Positions 1 to 6,240 of a stretch of DNA of 8,409 nucleotides are shown piece by piece. A program made the position numbers and the translations under genes. Source of the stretch: Acetobacteraceae bacterium. Its GTDB lineage: Bacteria > Pseudomonadota > Alphaproteobacteria > Acetobacterales > Acetobacteraceae. Each line of letters begins with the position of its first letter. Within the stretch, counting starts at the first letter, position 1. The notes under the pieces were generated by a model that had not been told where the DNA came from, made no database searches, and was given only the letters and a program-made list of their open reading frames with translations. The stretch spans positions 1 to 8,409 of the forward strand of contig JADGHI010000143.1 in assembly GCA_019689515.1 (NCBI GenBank), given 5' to 3'.

Positions 1-2059
1 CATCGGCCCCGTCCCGCGCCGCGCGGATGCCGCCGCCCGGCGCGGCGCCTTCGCCGTCCGTGGCCCGGGCCGTCGCAACGGGGAGGGTAAAGCGGAAGAC
101 GGTGCCGCCGCCCGGATTGGGCTCGGCCCAGATCCGGCCGCCATGCGCCTCGACGATGGTACGGCAGACCGACAGCCCAATGCCCACCCCGCTCGGCTTG
201 GTGGTGACGAAGGGCGCAAACAGCTCCGCCTTGACCTCCTCGGGCAAGCCGGGCCCGGTATCGGCCACGCAGAACTCGACGAGATCGACGCCGGCAGCGG
301 CATGGACCGTGACCGTCAGCCTGCGTTCCCGCTGCTGGCCCTCCATCGCCTCGATGGCGTTGTGCATCAGGTTGAGCAGCACCTGCTGGACCTGGACGCG
401 GTCCGCGAGCACGGGCGGCACCTGCGGGTCGAGCGAGAGGCCGACCTCGACATGCGCGTGCCTGGCCAGGATCAGCGCGAGCTCGTTCACCTCCTCGACC
501 AGGCCCGGCGGATCCACGATTTGCTTCTCCGCCTCGGCGCGGAAGGCGAAGCCGCGCATCCGCCGGATGACCTGCCCGACGCGGATCGCCTCGCCAGCCG
601 CGCGGCCCAGCGCCTCATGTGCCGCACCATCGGGCGGCAACGCCGCGCCGGGGCCGGTGGCGCCCTCCGCGGCGGCGCGCTCGATCAGCCGCCGCGCGCC
701 GTTGATGTAGTTCACCGAGGCCGCCAGCGGCTGGTTCAGCTCATGCGCGAGGGTGACCGCCATCTGGCCCATCTCGCTCAGCCGCGCGACGCGCAGGAAT
801 TCGGCGCGAAGCTCCTGCACCCGCCGGTCGCTCTCGCGCAGCGCCGCCGCGGCGCGGCGCTCCGCCTCCGCGCGCTGCCGCAGCGCCGCCTCCGCATCGG
901 CAAGGCCGAGGCGCAGCGCCTCGAACTCGGCGACCGTGGAGCGTGGCGCGGCGATCGCCAGATCCGGCCCGGTTCCTCCTGCCGCCGCGACGGAACGCGC
1001 GCCGCGCGCCAGCGCCTCCACCGGCCGCAGCAGGCGCCGCGCGAGCCACGCCGCGAGGGAGGCGGCAAGCACCAGCGTCACGGCGGCGCCGACCGCGAAG
1101 CCGCGGAGCGGCGCCATCCAGCTCGCGACGTGCTCGGCATAGGGAATTGCGACGAGGACGGCCCAGCCCGGGGCCGCCCGCAGCCAGTGGGAGGCCAGCA
1201 GGACCGCCTCGCCCTCCATCGAGCGCTCCTGCGTCACGGTGCCCGGCCCGCCGCCCTCCGCGATCGCGGTGCCGTACCGGGTCCCCGCCGGTCGGCCGAC
1301 GAACCGCGCCGCGTCCCGGCTGCGCGCGACCAGGACGCCGCCCGCGTCCACCACGGTGGCGACGGCGCCTTCGGGAAGGCCGTGCGCCGCGAGCAGGGCC
1401 GAGAGGCGCGGCGGCGGCAGCGTGACGCCGACCGCCCAGATCACGCGCCGTCCCCCCTCATCGCGCACGGCCGGGACGACGACGGTCGCCCGCGGCTCAC
1501 CGGTTGAGGGATCGGGAGCAAGGTCGCTCACCGCGGTGCGGCCGGTGACGAAGGCACGTGCAACCGCCGCCGCCGCGCCTCGCGGCTCGCCACCTGGCGG
1601 ATCGGGCCTGGGCGGCGGCACGTCCGGCCGCAACGCGTCGCCGCTGCTGATGCTGGTGTCCACGACCCGGCGGTGGTCCGGACCGGGCCCGGCCACGAAG
1701 ATCGGCGCCCCGAGCGCCTCGGCGACCATTCGCGCCCGCTGGCCGAAGCGCGCCAGGTCGCCCCCCGGGTCGAGGTCCGGGGAGGCGGCGAGCGCCGTCG
1801 CGGCGGCCTCAGCGCGCTCGATCTCTTCATCCATCGCGAGGGCGAGGGCCCGCGCCGCGCCGATCAGCCGCCCCTCGCTCGCCGCCCGGTAGTCGTCGGC
1901 GGCGTACCAGGCCGAAGTGGCGCCGACCACGAACGCGGGGATGAGCGCAGCGACGACAAGCAGGAGGAGATGGACGCGCAGCCCGCGTGGCCGGTGGCGG
2001 GCCGGCACTTCCGACGCCGCTGCCTTCGAACCGGCTGATGCGTTCGGTGCGGGCATCAT
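1..2059 (-). CDS. dCache-like membrane sensor histidine kinase, C-terminus cut by window edge
   Basis: Sensor histidine kinase of the inner membrane. The reading frame is open from ATG at 2059 (a second ATG follows directly at 2056) through base 2 with no stop, giving 686 visible residues; the end lies outside the window. Seen in the translation: a basic cytoplasmic start; TM1 at about residues 29-49 (LLLLVVAALIPAFVVGA); a periplasmic region at about 50-315 ending in GWAVLVAIP (about 298-306), typical of dCache sensors; TM2 at about 320-340; then a short HAMP-like/coiled-coil linker (VQELRAEFLRVARLSEMGQ). The HisKA H-box is VTLAHELNQPL with phospho-acceptor His439. The ATPase domain has the N-box NLMHNAIEAM (Asn567), G1 DTGPG (Asp600) and G2 GVGMGL. 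From the linker onward it resembles the FixL encoded at 4428-6080, but it has no PAS domain. It lies 158 bp downstream of fixK on the same strand and could be co-transcribed. The ligand cannot be read from sequence. No strong ribosome-binding site is visible, and a hairpin (2075-2095) sits just upstream of the start. Confidence 0.9.
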   Translation of the reverse strand, partial: MMPAPNASAGSKAAASEVPARHRPRGLRVHLLLLVVAALIPAFVVGATSAWYAADDYRAASEGRLIGAARALALAMDEEIERAEAAATALAASPDLDPGGDLARFGQRARMVAEALGAPIFVAGPGPDHRRVVDTSISSGDALRPDVPPPRPDPPGGEPRGAAAAVARAFVTGRTAVSDLAPDPSTGEPRATVVVPAVRDEGGRRVIWAVGVTLPPPRLSALLAAHGLPEGAVATVVDAGGVLVARSRDAARFVGRPAGTRYGTAIAEGGGPGTVTQERSMEGEAVLLASHWLRAAPGWAVLVAIPYAEHVASWMAPLRGFAVGAAVTLVLAASLAAWLARRLLRPVEALARGARSVAAAGGTGPDLAIAAPRSTVAEFEALRLGLADAEAALRQRAEAERRAAAALRESDRRVQELRAEFLRVARLSEMGQMAVTLAHELNQPLAASVNYINGARRLIERAAAEGATGPGAALPPDGAAHEALGRAAGEAIRVGQVIRRMRGFAFRAEAEKQIVDPPGLVEEVNELALILARHAHVEVGLSLDPQVPPVLADRVQVQQVLLNLMHNAIEAMEGQQRERRLTVTVHAAAGVDLVEFCVADTGPGLPEEVKAELFAPFVTTKPSGVGIGLSVCRTIVEAHGGRIWAEPNPGGGTVFRFTLPVATARATDGEGAAPGGGIRAARDGAD
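81..153 (-). repeat. Copy A of the 73-bp stretch shared by the two kinases
   Basis: Matches 4465-4537 in the same orientation with two mismatches by eye, both at third codon positions. It lies within the ATPase domain of the dCache-like kinase. Confidence 0.7.
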
Positions 2060-2074
2060 GGGCCCGGCCCGGCT

Positions 2075-2095
2075 CGCGGCGCCAGCGGCGCCGCG
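2075..2095 (-). repeat. Perfect 9-bp hairpin just upstream of the histidine kinase start
   Basis: Arms CGCGGCGCC (2075-2083) and GGCGCCGCG (2087-2095) are exact reverse complements around a 3-nt loop. On the minus-strand transcript the hairpin ends 15 nt before the ATG at 2059 and follows the fixK stop by about 120 nt. It has no T-run, so it is not a classic intrinsic terminator. It could uncouple fixK from the kinase gene or limit translation of the kinase. It could also be chance in such GC-rich DNA. Confidence 0.45.
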
Positions 2096-2217
2096 GGCAT
2101 CGTCACGGGTGAGGCGGGATACCGGGCCGTGCGCGCCATGCTCTCCTCGCCCATCGCTTCAACGCGTGTGCGGCAGGCAGGCAGCGACGCGGAGCGACCG
2201 CGCATGGCGGACCGGGG

Positions 2218-2967
2218 TCAGTGCCGGGTGTTGGCGCCGAAGCTCTCCAGCGCCTCGCGGTCGCGGATCACGATCGTGCCCGCCTTGCCCGACGCGATCG
2301 CGCCGTCGCGGCAGAGCTGCGCCATGGTGCGCGAGACGGTCTCGATGGTGAGGCCGAGGTGGTCGGCCATGTCGGCGCGGGTCATCGGCAGCGCGACGCA
2401 GGTGGCGCCGGCACCGCCGGGCGCGGTGCGCTCGGCCATCTCCAGCAGGAAGGCGGCGACGCGCTCGCCCGCCGACTTGCGGCCGAGGAGGAACATCTTC
2501 TCGTGCGCCCGCCGCAGGTTCCGCCTGATGAGGTCGCGCAGCCGGCGCGCCAGCCCGCCGTGCTGCTCGGCAAGCGCGTCCACGGCACAGCGCGGGTAGC
2601 AGACGACGACCGTGTCGGTCAGCGCCTCGGCCGAGAGGTGGTGCACGTCGAGGGAGTCGAAGCCGAACAGGTCGCCCGGCAGGAGGAACTCGGCGATCTG
2701 GCGCCGCCCGTCCTCGTCGAGGCCGACGGTCCGCACGCAACCGCTGACGATCCGGTAGCAGAACCGCGCCGGATCGCCGGCCGCGTAGAATTCATGGCCG
2801 CGGCGGACGACCTTGCGCGTGCCGAACTGCTCGAGCAGGTCGAGGCTGCCTTCCTGCGCCGGCGCGCGCCGCGGCGGCACCTGCGCGGTGGCTGTCGGAG
2901 CCCTCCAGCCGGGCGCGGCACCGCCGATGGGAGTCCGATCCGCCATCGAGGGTTGCTGAACCTGCAT
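2218..2967 (-). CDS. fixK: FixK-type Crp/Fnr family transcriptional regulator
   Basis: Cytoplasmic DNA-binding regulator of 249 residues. The start at 2967 is supported by GGAGG (2975-2979 on the complementary strand) at 7-nt spacing; a longer open frame reaching 3348 is arginine/serine-rich antisense of fixJ. Residues 1-40 are a disordered Pro/Ala-rich extension. Residues about 43-130 form the cyclic-nucleotide-binding-like beta barrel (YRIVSGCVRTVGLDEDGRRQ, then FLLPGDLFGFDSLD). A dimerisation helix spans about 131-162, and the winged helix-turn-helix covers about 165-240. The recognition helix LTIETVSR has Glu209, Ser212 and Arg213, the FNR/FixK triad that reads TTGAT-N4-ATCAA half-sites. 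No cysteine occurs before residue 70, so the FNR iron-sulfur cluster is absent and direct oxygen sensing by that route is unlikely. That fits FixK, which FixLJ controls at the level of transcription. The gene is divergent from fixJ across 283 bp. The exact FixK subtype is inference from context. Confidence 0.9.
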   Translation of the reverse strand: MQVQQPSMADRTPIGGAAPGWRAPTATAQVPPRRAPAQEGSLDLLEQFGTRKVVRRGHEFYAAGDPARFCYRIVSGCVRTVGLDEDGRRQIAEFLLPGDLFGFDSLDVHHLSAEALTDTVVVCYPRCAVDALAEQHGGLARRLRDLIRRNLRRAHEKMFLLGRKSAGERVAAFLLEMAERTAPGGAGATCVALPMTRADMADHLGLTIETVSRTMAQLCRDGAIASGKAGTIVIRDREALESFGANTRH

Positions 2968-2974
2968 CACCCGT

Positions 2975-2979
2975 CCTCC
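2975..2979 (-). promoter_or_regulatory. Ribosome-binding site of fixK
   Basis: GGAGG on the minus strand, 7 nt before the ATG at 2967. It decides this start over the longer open frame that runs upstream into fixJ. Confidence 0.75.
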
Positions 2980-3043
2980 GGTCCCGGTCTTTTTGCCTGC
3001 GCCCGTGTACCGGGGCGGAGGGGGGCCAGAAATTCGGAGTTGT

Positions 3044-3063
3044 CCGTAAGGGATTTCCCGTAG
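3044..3063 (-). promoter_or_regulatory. Candidate FixJ-binding site in the fixK promoter
   Basis: On the plus strand the site reads CCGTA, then AGGGATTTC, then CCGTAG. A GGGA-TT-TCCC dyad (3050-3059) lies between two direct copies of CCGTA (3044-3048 and 3058-3062). From memory it resembles the FixJ boxes of rhizobial fixK promoters, which combine GTAAGTAG-like and TTTCCC elements. It starts 77 bp before the fixK ATG. A weak -10-like TACACG (complement of 3004-3009) would put transcription start near 2998 and the box at about -46 to -65, close to where FixJ binds at S. meliloti fixK. It is one of the few AT-containing patches in the region. No binding data are available. Confidence 0.5.
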
Positions 3064-3146
3064 GCGCGGCGCCGGCCGCAGTGGCGCCGCCGGCGCGCAG
3101 CCTGCCCGGTCCGGCCTGCACGCCCCGCCTTGTATCCCGAGCCAAG

Positions 3147-3171
3147 CGGTTGGATGTTCGGTATCCAGCCG
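3147..3171. repeat. 25-bp dyad in the fixK-fixJ intergenic region
   Basis: Arms CGGTTGGAT (3147-3155) and ATCCAGCCG (3163-3171) match at 8 of 9 positions across a 7-nt spacer; as RNA the ninth pair is a G-U wobble. It lies about 80 bp upstream of the fixJ start. It could be an operator for a dimeric regulator of fixJ or a hairpin in the fixJ leader. It does not match the FNR/FixK half-site spacing. The rest of the 283-bp intergenic region (2968-3250) shows nothing else I can name. Confidence 0.45.
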
Positions 3172-3250
3172 TTTCGGGCAACGCTGGGCCGCCGGGCGGG
3201 ACGACGCGCGGCAACGGCGCCGGAGAGGAGAAGGACCGGGAACGATTCCG

Positions 3251-3904
3251 ATGCATGATGACGCGGCCGTCCATGTGATCGACGACGACGAGGCCGTCCG
3301 CCACTCGCTCGATTTCCTGTTCGGATCGGCGGGGCTCACCGTGCGCACCTACGACTCGGCGGAATCCTTCCTCGCGGTCGCGGCGGAGCTCCGGTCCGGC
3401 TGCGTGCTGACCGATGTGCGGATGCCGGGCATGGACGGCCTCGCGCTCCAGCGGCGGCTGCGGGAACTCGGCGTGCGGCTTCCGGTGATCGTGATGACCG
3501 GGCATGGCGACGTGCCGATCGCCGTCCAGGCGCTGAAGGCGGGCGCGGCGGACTTCATCGAGAAGCCGTTCGACGACGAGGTGCTGCTCGCCGCGGTCCG
3601 TGCCGCGCTCGAAGCCAACCGGCGGGCCCGCGAGCGCGAGGCCGAGGTCGAGGAGATCGCCACACGCCTGGCCAGCCTCACCCCGCGCGAGCGCCAGGTG
3701 CTGGAGCGGCTGGTCGCCGGCCAGCCGAACAAGACCATCGCCTACGACCTCGGCACCAGCCCGCGGACCGTGGAGGTTCACCGCGCCCGGGTGATGGAGA
3801 AGATGGGCGCACGCAGCCTGTCGGAGCTGGTGCGGATGGCGCTGCGGGCCGGGGTCGCCGGCGACGAGCAGGACTCCAGGGGGCAGGAAGCGCCGCGGGA
3901 CTGA
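3251..3904 (+). CDS. fixJ: FixJ response regulator (receiver plus LuxR-type helix-turn-helix)
   Basis: Two-domain response regulator of 217 residues, the usual FixJ length. The receiver domain covers about residues 5-120: acidic pocket HVIDDDEAV (Asp11-13), phospho-acceptor Asp55 in VLTDVRMPG, Thr83 in VMTGHGDVP, and Lys105 in DFIEKPF. The GHGDVP and DFIEKPF motifs are hallmarks of the FixJ/TtrR class. A linker helix (about 120-140) leads to a GerE/LuxR-type DNA-binding domain (about 141-200) with LTPRERQVL, NKTIAYDLGTSPRTVEVHRA and MGARSLSELVRMAL, very close to rhizobial FixJ. When phosphorylated by FixL it should dimerise and activate fixK. The start at 3251 matches family length. A purine-rich GAGAGGAGAAGG (3223-3233) lies 17 nt upstream, farther than usual, so initiation may be weak. 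The gene is divergent from fixK and 103 bp before a receiver-only gene; fixL is not in this operon. Confidence 0.95.
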   Translation: MHDDAAVHVIDDDEAVRHSLDFLFGSAGLTVRTYDSAESFLAVAAELRSGCVLTDVRMPGMDGLALQRRLRELGVRLPVIVMTGHGDVPIAVQALKAGAADFIEKPFDDEVLLAAVRAALEANRRAREREAEVEEIATRLASLTPRERQVLERLVAGQPNKTIAYDLGTSPRTVEVHRARVMEKMGARSLSELVRMALRAGVAGDEQDSRGQEAPRD

Positions 3905-3949
3905 TCCAGGTCATGGTGGCGCGATCCGCCGCGCCGTATTTGGGTTCGT

Positions 3950-3989
3950 CCGGACCGTCCCGGGTCGCGCCCGGACGCAGGCGGTCCGG
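3950..3989 (+). repeat. Nested GC-rich hairpin between fixJ and the receiver-only gene
   Basis: The outer arms CCGGACCG (3950-3957) and CGGTCCGG (3982-3989) are exact reverse complements. Inside them CCGGG (3960-3964) pairs with CCCGG (3970-3974) around TCGCG. The structure ends 18 nt before the ATG at 4008 and has no T-run. It may attenuate read-through from fixJ or affect translation of the downstream gene. Confidence 0.45.
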
Positions 3990-4007
3990 TCGGAGCGCCG
4001 ACCTGCC

Positions 4008-4379
4008 ATGCCCAGCCGAGCCCGTCCCATCGTCGCCATCGTGGACGACGATTCCGGTGTCTGCGCCGCGCTCCGTTTCCTGCTCGAAACCGCCGGCTAC
4101 GAAGTGGAGACCTACGAGTCCGGCGTGCAGTTCCTGGCCGAGGCCGATCCGGGACGCCTCGGGTGCCTGGTGCTCGACCAGCAGATGCCACGGCTCACCG
4201 GGCTCGACCTGCTCGCCCGCCTGCGCGCCGAGGGTGTGGCCACACCGGTCCTGCTCATCGTCAGCACGCCAAGTCGCGCAGTCTCCCGGCGCGCGGCCGA
4301 GCTCGGCGCCCTGCGGGTTCTGGAGAAGCCGCTGGCGCAGGACGACCTGCTCGCCCAGGTCGAGGCGGCGATGGCCTGA
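4008..4379 (+). CDS. Receiver-only (single-domain) response regulator, FixJ-like
   Basis: A 123-residue protein consisting of one receiver domain and no output domain. Visible motifs: acidic pocket AIVDDDSGV (Asp13-15), phospho-acceptor Asp57 in LVLDQQMPRLTG, and Lys108 in VLEKPL. The segment RFLLETAGYEVETYESG parallels the same part of FixJ, so it probably derives from that family. At the switch position FixJ has PVIVMTGHGD; here the stretch is PVLLIVSTPS, so the conserved Thr/Ser is either replaced by Val85 or shifted by one to Ser86. It follows fixJ by 103 bp on the same strand and is convergent with fixL, 48 bp away. Plausible roles are a phosphate sink or competitor for FixL or the neighbouring kinase, or an inhibitor playing a role like that of FixT; this is inference. 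GGAG at 3992-3995 lies 12 nt before the ATG, a slightly long spacing. Confidence 0.88.
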   Translation: MPSRARPIVAIVDDDSGVCAALRFLLETAGYEVETYESGVQFLAEADPGRLGCLVLDQQMPRLTGLDLLARLRAEGVATPVLLIVSTPSRAVSRRAAELGALRVLEKPLAQDDLLAQVEAAMA

Positions 4380-4427
4380 GCGGAGGCATCCATCATCCCG
4401 CCCGCCCGCACACTGTCCGCTGACCGC

Positions 4428-6080
4428 TCAGTCGGCCTCCTCCTCCGCCTCCGGCGGGGCGGCAGGGAGGGTGAAGCGGAAGACGGTGCCGCCGCCCGGG
4501 TTGGGCTCGGCCCAGATCCGGCCGCCATGCGCCTCGATGATCGTGCGGCAGATCGAGAGGCCCATGCCGAGGCCCTGCGCCTTGGTGGTGACGAAGGGCC
4601 GGAAGAGCTGGGCAGCGACCTCCGGGGCGAGGCCGGGGCCGGTGTCGGCAACGCTGAACAGCACCGCCGCCTCATCGGCCGGTGCCGGCGCGACATCGAG
4701 GGCAAGCTCGCGCCGTTCGGCCGCCCGCATCGCCTCGATGGCATTGCGGATCAGGTTCAGCAGCACCTGCTGCACCTGCACGCGGTCGGCAAGCACGTGC
4801 GGCGCCTCGGGGGCGAGGCCGAGACGCACCCGCACGCCGTGCTCCTTGACCCCGACCAGGGCGAGCGCGCTCGCCTCCTCGACCAGCTTGGCCGCGGACT
4901 CCGGGCGCCGCTCGGTCTCGCCGCGGGCGACGAAGTCGCGCAGGCGACGGATGATCTGGCCGCTGCGCAGGGTCTGCTCCGCGGCCAGCGACAAGGCCTG
5001 GCGCACCCGTTCGAGGTCCGGGCCGCCGGGGGCGTCGAGCAGACGCTGGCAGGCGCGCAGGTAGTTGGTCGTCGCGGTCAGCGGCTGGTTCAGCTCGTGC
5101 GCCAGCGTGGCCGCCATCTGGCCCATCGTGCTCAGCCGCGAGACGTGCAGCAATTCGGACTGCAGCTCCTGCAGGCGCTCCTTGGTCTCCTGCCGCTCGG
5201 TCACGTCGCGCATGAAGCCGGTGAACAGCCGCCGCGGGCCGGCGGCCGTCCCGGCCGAGTGGTCGCCGTTGCAGACGACCTCGCCGACGGCGAGCTCCAT
5301 CGGGAAGGTCGAGCCGTCGCGCCGCTGGCCGACGACCAGCCGCCCGATGCCGATGATCCGCCGCTCGCCCGTGCGCAGGTACCGCTCGATGTAGCTGTCA
5401 TGCGCCTCGCGGTAGGGCGAGGGCATCAGCAGGCTGACGTTGCGCCCGAGCACCTCCGCCTCCGTGTAGCCGAAGAGGCGCTCGGCCGCTCTGCTGAAGG
5501 ACTGGATGAGGCCGCGCTCGTCGATCACCACCATCGCGTCGGGCACGGTCTCGAGGATCGAGCGGAGCTGCGCCTCGGGCTGCGCGAAGGCGGCCTGGGC
5601 GCGCCGGGCCGCGGTGATCTCCTCGTGCAGCACAAGCGCCACCGCGCCGCCCGGCACACCGCCAGGGCCGCCGCCGCACGGGACGGCGCGCAGGCAGAAC
5701 CAGCGCCGCTCCCCGCCCGGCCCAGCGGCGATCGGGTACTCGTACTCGAAGGTGGTGCCTTCGGCGGCGGCGCCATCGGCCCGCAGCACCCGGCGCAGCC
5801 CCGACGCGACCGCCTGCGCCGCCGACTCCGCGGCAGCCGGCGCCGCGCCGCCGGCGACCGCCGCCGCGCAGGCGGCAACGTAGTCAGTGCCCGGTCCAGT
5901 GGTCTCCGTACCGGCGAGGCCGAGACCCGCCGCTGCCAGGCGCCGCCACGCCGCGTTCACCTCCAGCACCACCCCATTCGGGTCCAGCAGCGCCACCGGA
6001 ATCGGCAGCGCGTCGAGCACTGCCGCGGCGGCGGAGCACGGAGGGGCTTCGGGCGGAAAGGTCCGGTCGTGCTCGATCAT
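4428..6080 (-). CDS. fixL: FixL oxygen-sensing heme-PAS histidine kinase
   Basis: Soluble sensor kinase of 550 residues; no membrane segment is visible. PAS-A (about 18-160) begins AVLDALPIPVALLDPNGVVL. PAS-B (about 172-295) is the heme domain: DAMVVIDERGLIQSFSRAAE, RLFGYTEAEVLGRNV, LLMPSPYREAHDSYI with His227, IIGIGRLVVGQRRDGSTFPM with Arg247, and a closing FTGFMRDVTERQ. Bradyrhizobium FixL uses His200 as heme ligand and Arg220 for oxygen sensing, the same 20-residue spacing. The linker LQELQSELLHVSRLSTMGQ precedes the H-box ATLAHELNQPL (His328). The ATPase domain has N-box NLIRNAIEAM (Asn442, Asn446), Asp479 in DTGPG, GLGMGL, and ends FRFTLPA. When deoxygenated it should autophosphorylate and pass phosphate to FixJ. 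The loop between VGE and FTGF is about 10 residues longer than in Bradyrhizobium. The start at 6080 is preferred: the frame opens at 6251, but its first 57 codons look non-coding and Arg-rich. AGGAG lies about 17 nt upstream, so the start is uncertain. Many rhizobia have a fixLJ operon; here the two genes are convergent. Confidence 0.93.
   Translation of the reverse strand: MIEHDRTFPPEAPPCSAAAAVLDALPIPVALLDPNGVVLEVNAAWRRLAAAGLGLAGTETTGPGTDYVAACAAAVAGGAAPAAAESAAQAVASGLRRVLRADGAAAEGTTFEYEYPIAAGPGGERRWFCLRAVPCGGGPGGVPGGAVALVLHEEITAARRAQAAFAQPEAQLRSILETVPDAMVVIDERGLIQSFSRAAERLFGYTEAEVLGRNVSLLMPSPYREAHDSYIERYLRTGERRIIGIGRLVVGQRRDGSTFPMELAVGEVVCNGDHSAGTAAGPRRLFTGFMRDVTERQETKERLQELQSELLHVSRLSTMGQMAATLAHELNQPLTATTNYLRACQRLLDAPGGPDLERVRQALSLAAEQTLRSGQIIRRLRDFVARGETERRPESAAKLVEEASALALVGVKEHGVRVRLGLAPEAPHVLADRVQVQQVLLNLIRNAIEAMRAAERRELALDVAPAPADEAAVLFSVADTGPGLAPEVAAQLFRPFVTTKAQGLGMGLSICRTIIEAHGGRIWAEPNPGGGTVFRFTLPAAPPEAEEEAD
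4465..4537 (-). repeat. Copy B of a 73-bp near-identical stretch shared by the two kinases
   Basis: By eye this segment matches positions 81-153 at 71 of 73 bases. It encodes the end of the ATPase domain (EAHGGRIWAEPNPGGGTVFR) in both kinases. Outside it the identity drops. Recent duplication or gene conversion would explain it, as would strong selection plus codon bias. Confidence 0.7.
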
Positions 6081-6240
6081 GACGGCTGCGCGGCGGGCTC
6101 CTCGCGAGAGGCGGACGAACGCGGCAGTGGCCGGGCCGCCACCGCACCGGACCACTCTCCCCCGCCGTGCCGGCGCCCTCAAGCGGCAAGCAGGGACCGG
6201 GCCGCGCCTGCCAGAACGGCGCCACCGACCAAACTGCGCG

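Noticed and set aside
143..1507. Long plus-strand open frame (454 codons)
   Set aside because: It is the codon-aligned antisense of the dCache-like histidine kinase; composition is Arg/Ala/Gly-rich with no recognisable motif, while the minus strand shows full HisKA and ATPase motifs.
2218..2967. True FNR with an oxygen-labile iron-sulfur cluster
   Set aside because: No cysteine in the first 69 residues; the N-terminal cysteine cluster needed for the iron-sulfur centre is missing.
3124..3155. FNR/FixK box candidates (TTG...CAA pairs near TTGTATCCCGAGCCAA and TTGGAT...ATCCA)
   Set aside because: The half-site spacing is 10 rather than 8 and the inner bases do not fit TTGAT-N4-ATCAA.
3081..3278. 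Small 65-codon open frame upstream of and overlapping the fixJ start
   Set aside because: No ribosome-binding site, Pro/Arg-rich composition and no recognisable feature; probably chance.
2968..3348. N-terminal extension of FixK up to an ATG at 3348
   Set aside because: The good ribosome-binding site at 2975-2979 and family length support the start at 2967; the extension runs through the intergenic region and antisense of fixJ.
2792..3781. Minus-strand open frame (329 codons) spanning the fixK-fixJ intergenic region
   Set aside because: It is antisense of fixJ and out of frame with fixK, with no motif and atypical composition.
4377..4430. Bidirectional terminator between the receiver gene and fixL (TGAGCGG / CCGCTCA)
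   Set aside because: Only 7 bp arms separated by about 40 nt, overlapping both stop-codon regions and lacking a T-run; too weak to call.
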